From assembly GCA_013396915.1 (NCBI GenBank), contig VWZL01002834.1, positions 952,508-1,016,507 on the forward strand: a stretch of 64,000 nt of DNA, given 5' to 3'. A program made the translations under genes and the position numbers. The DNA comes from Stercorarius parasiticus (taxonomy: Eukaryota > Chordata > Aves > Charadriiformes > Stercorariidae). Position 1 is the first letter of the stretch. Each line of letters begins with the position of its first letter. Positions 39,001 to 49,730 of this stretch are shown here, in pieces. Below the pieces are notes generated by a model, which worked only from the letters and a program-made list of their open reading frames with translations, had not been told where the DNA came from and searched no databases.

Positions 39001-40292
39001 TTATGACCATACCCGGTGTCCAAGGCAATACTTTCAAGAGCTTCTGTTGCCATTTAGTCTGGTTCTTTGGCAATACCATGGGAAACAGCAGCTTGCCAGT
39101 GAGCTAGACAGTGTCTAGTAGAAAATGAATGGGGCTAAAGTAGTATCAGAAAAATCAAGGGAATTCAAGCCCAAGAAGTGCAGCTTGCTTATCTTCTGTG
39201 AACTTACTTGCAATAAAGTAAGCTTTATCTGTATCTTCATAAGGGCTTAGAAATTAAGAGAAGAGTTGGTAAGAGATGATGTCCACAGTAAAGGGAATAC
39301 GTCCACAAGTGTGTAATGGACATCAGTGGTTAATGGCTGGGATATTAGAAAAGAATCTTTAATTTAATAAACCATTATTATTTCCACAGTTGGAGGAGTC
39401 TTAAAACAGTGATGTTCAGCTGTAACCAAACATTTTAAGAACTAACTGAATTGTCTAATTGTCTAACTAACTCTCTAGATGCCAGCATTTCAAATGAGTG
39501 CATGATCTGTGGTACTCTGGCAGGAAGACTTGAGGTTTTCTGCTCAGAGATTTTGAAGTTGAACAAGAAAATGAAATCAGTATCCTATTTTGCTGTGGGG
39601 AATTTTACTCCTTTCTTCTGGACATAAGAACCAAACTGAGAGGAAAAAACAGGTTGCAGGTTGCAAGACATAACAATTTTTGGGTGGACTAATGCATGAG
39701 GAAGTAGTATTTATGATTATACACTTCTGAATATAACTGAAAGGAGTAGTGTCCAGCTGAGTCACCTGTTCCACGGTCACCAACATTATGATAGGACTTA
39801 CTTTTTCAAGAGATCTCGCTTATCAAAACACATTTCTGCTAATTTTAGATGATTTTCATACTAGTTATCATATGAAAGGAAATTTCTTTTAAGTCTTTCA
39901 TACAACATACGTATTATAAACAACATGTTTTAAGTATTGCTATGATAGAATTGTACATTGTTGTTGAAACAAAACTGGAAGTTAATGTTGCTTTTCAGAG
40001 GCCACAGAGGTAAAGAAGTCATTCTTTGGAAATATTTTGATAATTTGTTCAAGATACAATCAGAAACTTGTGCGGTATTTAGAAGATGGATTACTGAGCC
40101 ATTAGCAATCTAGCAATATGATTAGATACCCATATTAATAAACATCTGTCACAGTGGCATAGCAGATGTGCTAGGTGCATATATAATATAAAATGTAAAT
40201 TTTACATGAGTACGTTCTTATTTTTTACTACAAAATGTTTTAATTACATTATATAGCATGCCATTTGTTTCATTTTGCAACACTGGAAGTGC

Positions 40293-40312
40293 TTTTTTTA
40301 AAAAAAAAAAAA
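40293..40312. repeat. T7-A13 homopolymer junction
   Basis: Seven T directly followed by thirteen A in the large intron. No retroposon body or target-site duplication was recognised next to it, so I read it as a simple homopolymer tract. Confidence 0.85.
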
Positions 40313-43300
40313 CTGTGAGGACAGTTTTCTGATAAATTCTAAAATAGGACTCTGCTAATTGAATGAACTAATTCTGAAAGGTGAATTTTACTGTCCTCCA
40401 TTACTGACCTATGGCCTATCATTACAGGTTTGTTGCAGCATTTTGGTTCTGAAAATCCTGATTTTGATACCTCTGTAGGGTCAATAGCATCTTTAATTCC
40501 AATTGCTGTTGAATTTATAATGTATGGCATGTAGAGCATACAACCTCAGGACTCCCTTTTCTAAATGTCAGATGTCACAATCAGGCAAAAATTGATGTTG
40601 TTTTCTGAAGATGAAACTTGAAAACTTGATGAATACAGTTACAAGGTATAGCAGTTTAACTACCAGAAAACTGACTCCCGAACTCCAGAAATTTCTTTCA
40701 TTCCCATGTTCTGTGTCCTAAACTTCATTCACCTTTAAATCCATTCATCATATTTGCAAAATCTTTGATAATTGTGAATTTTTTTCTTTGCAAAACACTA
40801 GATGAGGACTCTGAAAGACAATGTTTTGCAGTAATTTTATATACCATTAGTCAAATGCATCTTTTTGAGCAAAAGTATTAGCAGGTTACTGATAGAGCCG
40901 GTGAGTTTTTGAATCAAACTTTGTTATTAATTTGTATTTTTCTGGGTTTTTTTTCAGAGGACCGATGCCTTTGTTGTGACATAAGGGTAGTTAAAATTAT
41001 AATTGTACCACTGAGAGGTCTTGTTCTTTTAAGTAGCTTTAAAAGCTATTAATAATAGCTTGTGGGCAGAAGTGTTGAAAAATATGATTATTAATAGCAC
41101 GTGTTAACACCAGAAGTAGGATAGCACATGTAAACTCTGAAAATGGCATGACTGGTGATTAGCAGGATGACATTACATGTGGTAAAGGCATTTTGAAAGA
41201 TCAGTTTGGGAATCAACAGTTCAGTGGAATGATAAACCCTCCAGTAAAGAATATTGCAGTAGGAAGTATTGGCAAAAAAGAGGTAAAATGATTGTGCTGT
41301 GAATCAACTTAAAGAATTCAAAACATGTCAGAAGGAAGGTGGAAAAGAGATCTGCAGAGGCTAACTGTATAGAGTAAAATAATGCCATAAGACAGACCTC
41401 ATGGTAGCATGGCTTCCGTCCTAGCCCATGATATCACTCAGTTTTGCCGGTTCTCCCAATTTTCTTCTGCGTCTAGCAATACAAATTTCTTTTTCTTTTT
41501 CCCTAAAGTATCTGCTTCTGAAGACCTGTGGGTATATGAGCCTCTCAGGACTCTGCTTCACATGTGAAGATACTTTTTGTTCTTCCAGCATCATCTCTCC
41601 CCTCTGTTCTTGCAGAGGTGTCCACAGTGACTACAGTCATGGCACCGAGCTGCAGTGCATCAAGGTCTCCTGTTGCTACTGCCCAGCAGGGTAGGGACAG
41701 TGGAGAGGATGGCCTGATAAAGAGTGTCCACTCGTCATAGCTGTCCATGCAAAGGAAGCCTTTGTTTTGAGCTGGACAGAGCCTCAACCTTTATTTAAAG
41801 GTAAAATGGTTTGGGCTTTCATGATTAGAGATTAAAAGCTTGAAGACATGGCCAGTGTGCAGCCTTGAGCTTTAGAAAATAAATCAAGCTCAAAATAATC
41901 TGAGCCACATACTTTTTGGCCAGTCTTGTGATTTTGGGGATCTGGATGAGGTTTTTCAATTACTATAACTGAAAATACAGTCAAGGGGAATGAGAAAATT
42001 TGAGATAAGTCATAGTATGTCATTGATACAGCTCTTAGCTTAATTGTGTTAAAAGACCTCTCAGCAGCTGTGTTCACACCTGCATGGACTGCACAGCTAG
42101 GTTCTGGCTTTCTTTTCTGTCTTTGGGTAGTCTCTGACATACCCTCAGCAGGAAACATGTATCTTAAAGAGTCTCATGACCTTCTAAGTACAGAATCCTA
42201 AATTTGTAAAGGTGCTTAGTTATCTCCATCATCCGTTGAGGAGTCACGTGTTCTGCGTACCTTAAAGCCCCGAAGTAGAATTCTTTGTGTAAATGGCAGT
42301 AGGTTATAAATGGCGGTAGACCATAATGCCTGTGGTGTATTCAAGGCATATCTACTGTGTGTAGGCAGTCCTTGTGTCAGGATGGCTGCATGCAGCAATA
42401 AATGCAGTCAATAAAACATTGAGACAATTAGCAGGTCTAGGGAAGCACTGAAGGGAGTTGGCAGGTGAGCTGGTGGCAGGTTAATAGTGCTTTGCCTGCT
42501 AGAATACAGAGAATTGCATGGAGAACATTCTCCAGCCCTCACTGCTTGTCCTCACCCCTGCTTCATAGCTGGAGTTTATGACAAAAGTGGGACTACCATG
42601 ATTTGTCTTGAACTATTGCATAAAATACCTATGTTTAATCCATTGGCCATAGATGTTTCCAAGGAAATGAGGTGGCAGGTAGTGGAGAAGGATGTGCCAT
42701 ATTGATCTGGGAGGTGTTAAGAAAATAGGTCAGGCTTTGTGTGTTTGTGTGAGACAGGTTTCCCAGACCTTTGAGTTTTTTGGCTGGTATTGAAATGTAG
42801 ATAAACTGTCTTTACTTGCAAGGTAGTCTCCATGTAGAGGCAGTTACTCCAGAAGGTACCTAATTGTGTCACCACAAAGTATATGTGGTGTTTAATGATG
42901 TGAAGTATAACATACGTGAGAGCAAACTGAAATAATTAATCTACCTTCCTTTGCAATTTCCGCTGTCATCTAATTAGTGGCATTGCGGTCAATTGGATTA
43001 GGGGAGAAAACCAGATCAAAAGTGTAAGCTCAAGAATAACAGATTGGTCATGGTACGTATAAATGCATAATTACAGCTATTTGGGTATATAATACAGCTG
43101 GCACTATTACCCTGTATTATTGAATCAGAGGTCTCATTCTATGACTCTAGTTCATGACAAGTCTTTTTGTCTTACTATAATTCATAAAAAAGAGCTCTCC
43201 AAACTCCCAAGTTTGGGTTTTTCAGTGTTTGTTTTTGGATAATGAATTCGCTATCTTTTGTTGGCTTTCATGTTTGAAAATCTAAAAATCCATTAGAAGG

Positions 43301-44022
43301 TGTTCTTTATAGTGTCTACATCTTCTGTTGCTGCCATCCATTTTTTCCCCCGGGAAAGCGCATCATATATTTCACTCTGGGTTTGTGATGATGTAATTAA
43401 AAGCTTCTCCATAACTCCATGTCCAGAGGGTAGTTGGCAACTTCAACCTTTAGCTTGGCCCTTCTGAATTTAAGTGTTTAGTTATGTATCTGCCAGAGTT
43501 GCTAATGGTTTTCTTCAAGTAGTTTGTGTTTTTGAATTGCATTGATCTATTCTGTGTTAGCTTATTGTCTACATCCAGAAATTATCATACCTGCTTGAAG
43601 TCAGAGGAGGGAAGTACTTTCTGCTTGTTCATATATGCTGTTCGTTTTACTGTTAAAACATGTGAGGTCAGATCCTACCATACACTCACACCCCTGCTTT
43701 TTTCTAAAAAGGGGAGGAGGAGGAGAGCATCTGTCATCTTGTCATTGGCCAGTCTGTCCTAAACCACGACAAATTCCGAAGTTAGAAAAACATGTGACAA
43801 TTTGATGACGCAAAGAATGTGCTAGTAAATTCATTTAGTTGCGTGTGTGCTCCAGGCACTCCCCGTGTAGTCATTTGCTTCCATGAGACAGTGGATGGAC
43901 TTGGAACGGTGGACTGGGTGCAGACAAGGTGATTGACTGAACTTGTAGCCACCTTCACCAAGGATGTAACCAACTGGTGCAGGAGCTCTCTGGGTGGGAG
44001 TTCTAGGGCGTCATTAAGGTTT

Positions 44023-44066
44023 CCCCAGGCAACTCCTGGGGAACAGGTAACTCCTGGGAAACAGCT
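44023..44066. repeat. Hairpin plus 18-bp tandem pair
   Basis: A perfect 7-bp inverted repeat (ccccagg / cctgggg, 5-base loop) occupies 44023-44041. It overlaps a tandem pair of 18-base units at 44031-44048 and 44049-44066 that agree at 16 of 18 positions (core 'aactcctggg'). A further related 'ccccaggcagttcctgctg' lies at about 44093. Confidence 0.75.
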
Positions 44067-46189
44067 GGTGGAGAATCTGGTCTGTCCAGACTCCCCAGGC
44101 AGTTCCTGCTGCAAAATGGATGAAACTCTACACAGAAAATATTGGTAAATAGCCAATAGAAACTGTTGCTGCAGGTGCAGAAATGGTGACTTAGGACAGT
44201 ACCTCACTAAAGTTGTGAGGATGCATGAGGATGCGTGTAGTTAGGTTAATGAATAGCAATGGATTGATTATGCACAGGCTGGAGTGCTGGTGTAGGAGCA
44301 CAGGCCGGCTGACTGATAAAAACTCAGCAGAAGAATGATTTGGGAAGTCTCTCACAATCCAGCTGGAGATGCTGTTGTGAGGACACTTGCAATAGAGAGT
44401 CCAGAGACAGAGACATCAACTGCCCTGTTTTAGAGAGATGATTTCCCACAAGAGCATTACCCTGTGCTGAGTTCCCAGTAACTCGGTTTTAACACTCTGC
44501 TCATGAGTGTCTGGGCACTGCTGTAAAATTTCAAAAGGTAAGGTCTGCTATTAAGTTAATCTTTTTTTAATGACACCATTAAACGAGAAATAAATACCCT
44601 CAAAAAATCATAGTATAGTGGTCATAAAGCACCAAATTCAAATTTACCATTTGAGTTTTAACCTCTACCTTTTGGAATTCACTGAGTTTTAATTGTTGTA
44701 ACAGGCTTTGCTACAAGGCGTATTCTGAAACAGTAAGGAAATAGGCTGCATATATACATGGCTGGATTCTTTTAAAGAAAAAAAGTTAATAGAAAACAGC
44801 TGCAACAAATGATTTTCAGAACAATTCATTTGCTTTCTGTCATTGGAGCACTGAAAAAATACACTTTGAAGAACATAGGAAATGTTTCAATTTTTAAAGG
44901 TTACAGCACAGCAAGAGGATTTTATAAGACAATATTGACTTATTTAAGTGGCATTGCTATGTGTTTGCACTGTACTGCTTACATTCATATTTTGTTTCAT
45001 TAGTAACCCTCCAATGGCTTTTTTCTGCCTCCAGGCTGTTAAGAGTTGCTTTTTCTAGACCGTGTTATAACTCACGTTGAAAATTCAATACATGGTCCAC
45101 AAGAGTGGGAAGCAGATGGGACACTCTGCAGTGGGAGCCCTGAGAGAGAACGCTGAGACTTTCTGACTCGGCCCGTAGTTCACCTCCGTGCTTTGAGAAA
45201 GTGCAGATACGGAGCTGCAGTGCTGTTACATTTGAAACATACTCCACATAGCCGAACACCTCCATGTTTGCTCTTTCAGCTCTCACAGGAGACAACCCTA
45301 AGTACCTACAGTGCCTGCAGAAGTATCATGCACAGTCTGTCTGGCCTGTTTGTAAAGAGCAAGATTTGACATCTCCTTTTGCATTGTCCACTTTGTTGCA
45401 TAATCCAGGGGAGACTGCAAGGAAACGGTGCATTTATGAACAGTATGCATACAATTTTAATGTTATTTGGTCATAAGCAATGGTTTCTTATGGAAAGGCT
45501 TGGATTTTAAAAATTACTGAAACATAGAGTCTGCAGTGCTATTGGATGGTTTCATAACTTTGAGATGTTAAAGTCTCTGGATAATTTCTGTTCATGACAG
45601 GGAAAATACAAGAGGGGAGACTGATGAGGCAAACAGCAGAGACTTTTCCTGTGATCAACAAAACAGTAGCTCTAGATATGTAACATAGTGATTAAATATG
45701 ACAGACATCCAAATTAGAGCTCATGATTGTTAAGATCTGCTGACCTTCTTAGCAACTAAAAAATCAAAGTGTCCTTTGAAAAGCTGGATTTGGAAGCGGA
45801 AAGAGATGGAGAAGCATCCAAGAGATAATGAGAGGAAAAAGAGGCGAGAACCAAATAATTGATGCCTGGTTTAGATATCAAAACTCGTTCACTTGTGATG
45901 ATGTGGTATTCTTTTACATTGTACCAATAACGTTTGCGTATGGATGTGATAAACAGATCAGAGGGAGATTTGGGGAGGGATTTCTGGTGGCGCAGGAAAA
46001 AGTGGCTATGAAATAGCCAGCCAGGGGAATCAGTTTCTACATCTGTAAATGGTTTCCTCTGTAACTCAACAAAATGCAAATCATTGAGCTTCATAGGTGG
46101 CATTTGCTCAGTAATAGCATCATCAAATTTATTCAGTTGTGCTATTTTGTACAAACCACTGCTTTTGTTACAATTTCATCTCTATTTTA

Positions 46190-46878
46190 ATAAACTGCTA
46201 CCAAACACAAGAGCATTCCTATGTTTACATGCACTTACAGAGCTGAAAATCTAAGAATTGTGAGCTCTCTCCATGTGTGCACACAGACGGACACCCTTGG
46301 ATGTTTGGACTTCTCTTGTAGTCTTTGATGAAATGCATCATCAAAGTGTCCAGTTCATACCCAGTTGAGACCTGCTGCAGGAGGGCAGCTTCCTGTCTTT
46401 CCACTATTTTTATCACTACAGGCTTTTCGCATTCTTTTTCTATTTTTTCTTCTTTCTTTGAGGCCAGTGTAAAATCTACTGATAAAATAATTTAGTAGCA
46501 ACAACTAGCTTTGTGAAGCACTATGAAGTGCTTCTCATCTTCAGATCACAGTGACAATTTTATATTCCTGTTATTTTATATGGATATAAAAATTCATATT
46601 TAATTATGTGGCGTTTTGTTTGTTTGTTTTTAATATATACACCTCTTGCAGCTGGTCTCAACTGGATAGAAAATGGACATTTTCATTAACGCATTTCATC
46701 AGGGTTGGCAAGAAAAGTCCAAACATCTTTGAGAAGATACGGACTTTTGGATTTTGTTGAAGGAAAAGGGTGTCTGTCTGCGAGCACAAGTGCAAGTATG
46801 GGAAGATCTCACAATTCTTGGATTTTCATTTCTCTAAGTGTATGTAAACATACAGCCAGTTCTGTGTTGGGTTGTTGC
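46190..46878. repeat. Long imperfect inverted repeat, arms about 200-240 bp, family unknown
   Basis: The reverse complement of 46190-46385 aligns with 46641-46878, leaving a spacer of about 255 bases. Matching blocks in order on the right arm (with the same string on the opposite strand of the left arm) include 'ggtctcaactgg', 'gcatttcatca', 'aagtccaaacatc', 'gggtgtc-gtctg', 'ctcacaattctt-gattttca' and 'taagtg-atgtaaacata'. The right arm carries an extra insertion of about 35 bases after 'ccaaacatc'. Identity within blocks is high, so the similarity is not chance. It could be two oppositely oriented copies of one dispersed repeat, an inverted duplication in place, or a DNA transposon with long terminal inverted repeats. 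I do not recognise the family. Confidence 0.85.
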
Positions 46879-47689
46879 ACATACAAATATTCATGCATAT
46901 ACATACACATCAGAGTCAGACAGGTACAAACATGTCCCTTTGATGTTTTGCTTTCTGCATTCAGGTGTTGCTATGATTAGTTTTGTCAGACTTCTGATTT
47001 AAGAACTTGTAGTCAGGGTTTCAGCTGCTCTTCCACTTCCCAGGCTCTACACATACAGCTGCTCTCCTGACATACCTTCTTTTCTGCTCCCACTTGACTT
47101 CTGTCTTGTGTTCTTTTCTCTTCCATACTATTTTAAGATGTAGTTGCAAATCATGAAGCGTCTTTGACAGGTAACATCATGTTCAGTAAGTATTCAAGTA
47201 ATATCAGCATTTTTTCCCTACCAACTATTTCAGGATTTCTCAGTTTCAAAAGTGTCATGATGAGGATGATGGAGCGGCACTGTGCTATATGGGACTACAT
47301 TTTGGAGCAAGAATTCCTCAGTGTTAAGCCATATGCTTTTTAAAATTGCAGACCAGAAATAGCACTTTTAGTGACAGTTATTTCGCAACACTGTCATGTT
47401 CACCTTTGACCCTGCAGCCAAGTTTTTAGTGCCTGGATTTTTCTAACTAAGTTTATACAGCTGACAAAATATGGTATGTTAGCTTAGAAACAAGAGTGTT
47501 TTGTCCTTTTCATGTTGAAATAGCTGCATTCCTACTTTATTAATCAAAGCAGAGAGAGGAAGAAGACACAGTGGATCATTAAGAAAAGGTCTCTTCTGTG
47601 TTTTAATATTATCAAATATTTTGTCCAAACAGTAATAGAGATGAAGGGCATTTTTTTTGTTGTTATGCAACCACATTGTATTTTACAGG

Positions 47690-47940
47690 CTCAGAACTGG
47701 CCTGCTTTGGGAACAGCACAAAGAGATCAGGAACAGATACTATCAAGGAAGGGCCAAAGTGTTTTGCAGACTGATGGCCGGGGACCATGCCACTTGAGAG
47801 CAGCTGGGGGCCAAGGGGGAGGCAGAGCCATGCTGCTGCATCACGCTGCCTGAGGGGCAGCGGCGGCCCGCGAATGAGAATCACTGTTGCACCAAAGTGA
47901 GAGTTGCACCGAGAATCACCATTCACTGAAGGTGAACTAC
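47690..47940. other. Isolated GC-rich block of unknown nature (possible LTR or other repeat piece)
   Basis: About 250 bases of GC-rich sequence in AT-rich intron, including 'gatggccggggaccatgcc', 'ctgggggccaagggggaggc' and 'aggggcagcggcggcccgcg'. It ends with a local repetition: 'gagaatcactgttgcacc' (47876) and then 'gagttgcaccgagaatcacc' (47900) share 'gagaatcac' and 'gttgcacc' in swapped order. Openness on both strands is probably compositional. A fragment of a retroviral-type LTR is one possibility, but no LTR ends, primer site or polypurine tract were identified. Confidence 0.4.
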
Positions 47941-49254
47941 AAATATACCATAGAGTCTTCATGATGTCTTGTGAAGTTACCAGAAGACTCATTTTCTTCA
48001 GAGACCACACAAATAATCCCAATTTTAGTGAAGTTCAGAGAACTTTGGACATTGCAATCAGAATTGAATTTGGTAGACACTAAAGGCTTTTGGGAAATCT
48101 GCTTCTGTATTGTTTACTAACTGCTGAGAAATTTTTTGATTGCTTTATTTTGGTCTTGGGTGGCAAAATACAAGAGCAACAAAAAGAAATAAATGACTGT
48201 GTTCCTCTTAGAGCAAAGCCTTCTAAATAATAGCTTTATTAATTTTACAAAGCTGTTGAAAACACAAGGGATTTGGAGAGAGAAGCATGACCTAGATAAG
48301 AAAACTACCAATATAAGATCAATGAAGGATCTAGATAGTAGAACCTGCCCCAGCGCAGAAAAAGAAAGAAATCATAGGACTGATAAAAACTTGTATTCAT
48401 GTAAAAAATATTGCTGTAAGTAACAGTTCTTTCCAGTTCACCTTTAACTTCCACCGTGGTGTAAAGGACGTAACTACTCCTGTGGATTATTCCACTGGCC
48501 TTCATTTTCAGTATTTCTTCAGCCACAGCTGCGTTACCATTCTGTAAAGGTCTGGAAGAAGAGAGAAGTATAGCTGGCCTCCCGCCAATTTAACTCAAAG
48601 GAAAAGTCTGGACTTTCGAACTGTTTCTGTGTTTAGTGTTTTTCTCATTTCTTTCATTTCTTCAAAGCTAGTGCTATAGAATTCATTTGACTTGTTATTG
48701 CAGGTTCATCCAAAAATTCTATGTCACTTTCTACTGTTCCCTGAACAGCAAGTGGCTGCTTTGACAGAATAGATGCCTTCAAGATAAGACATGCGTGATG
48801 TTAGATAAGTTGTCATTGTCCACGACCATTTACATGGACCATGTAACCATGTGAGTGTGTCAGTGCTATATAATCTTCTTGTGCCACATAACCCCGTGAC
48901 TGCAGTTGAAGAGGAGTTCCCTCATCAAGATTTTTCACAGAGCCTTACTGCTTATTCTACCATAACAAGCTGAAGCTTTAGGAAGCAAACCCAAACCTAA
49001 TCCATTCCGTTGGCACTCAGTCTTCTCTTTTCAAAATTAAGTCTTATGTCTTTCTAGGAATTCTCCTACAGAGGCCTCGTTTCTGTAAAAAAGAGCAGAA
49101 GTGTTACTCCTCCTCTGTTTACTGTTTTCCCATTGCCTTCTCTCTGCAGCATGCTGGCATTGATTCCTGATGGATTAGTGATCTAGCTTAGTGCACATAC
49201 CCTTTTTTAATTGCATCTACTTTTTCTTCCATGCTTTTCTCAAGATAATTTTAA

Positions 49255-49730
49255 ATTCCAAGTCTGGCCTCCCAGCCTATTTCCTTCCCCTTCCACATCA
49301 GTATCAAGTTTATTAAGCATTATTTTTTTCCTTCATTCAAGTCATAAATAAAGAACTGACCAGCACAGAAACCAAGGCAGATCCCGTCAAAACCAGATTC
49401 CTTCTATTTTTCACTTCATTATGATAGCAGCCCTTTGATAACCAGTCTGTCTTGGAGTACGCTTTTCCAGCAGTTTTGCATCTCCCTTGCAATTATTTTG
49501 TCTAGATCAGAGATTCTTCAGGTAATTTATGGAAATGCAACAGGAGACACTTTCAGAAGCCTGTCTGAAGATACATGGTATTTACAGCTTCTAATCTTTC
49601 CAAAAGCCATAAAAGCTTATTTTACATTGGTCTGACAATATTTATCCTTGAAAAATCATGTTGGCTGTTACTCATGTCTTTCTTATATTGTGCATGCTTC
49701 CAACTTGTTTATTTGATTACGAATTGATAG
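49255..49730 (-). mobile_element. Ancient CR1 LINE relic, RT-proximal part
   Basis: An antisense relic recognised by ordered blocks: 'aagtcataaataaagaactg', then 'accagcacagaaaccaaggc', 'gataaccagtctgtcttgga', 'ccaaaagccataaaagctta' and 'aaaaatcatgttggctgtta'. In intact CR1 elements these correspond to the 'staging' around RT motifs A and B and the segment just upstream. It is highly diverged and resembles the old amniote CR1 class more than avian-specific subfamilies. It has no 3' tail. Confidence 0.75.

Noticed and set aside
43125..43160. Possible sense-oriented CR1 end ('cattctatgactc')
   Set aside because: A single 'attctatg' without the upstream tail sequence; chance occurrence in AT-rich DNA.
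43782..44207. Minus-strand open frame of 141 codons
   Set aside because: No protein resemblance or domain pattern, and a plus-strand frame of 71 codons overlaps it. Raised GC with few stops is the simpler explanation.
45756..46154. Minus-strand open frame of 132 codons
   Set aside because: No recognisable motif, low-complexity ends and no splice or promoter context; treated as chance.
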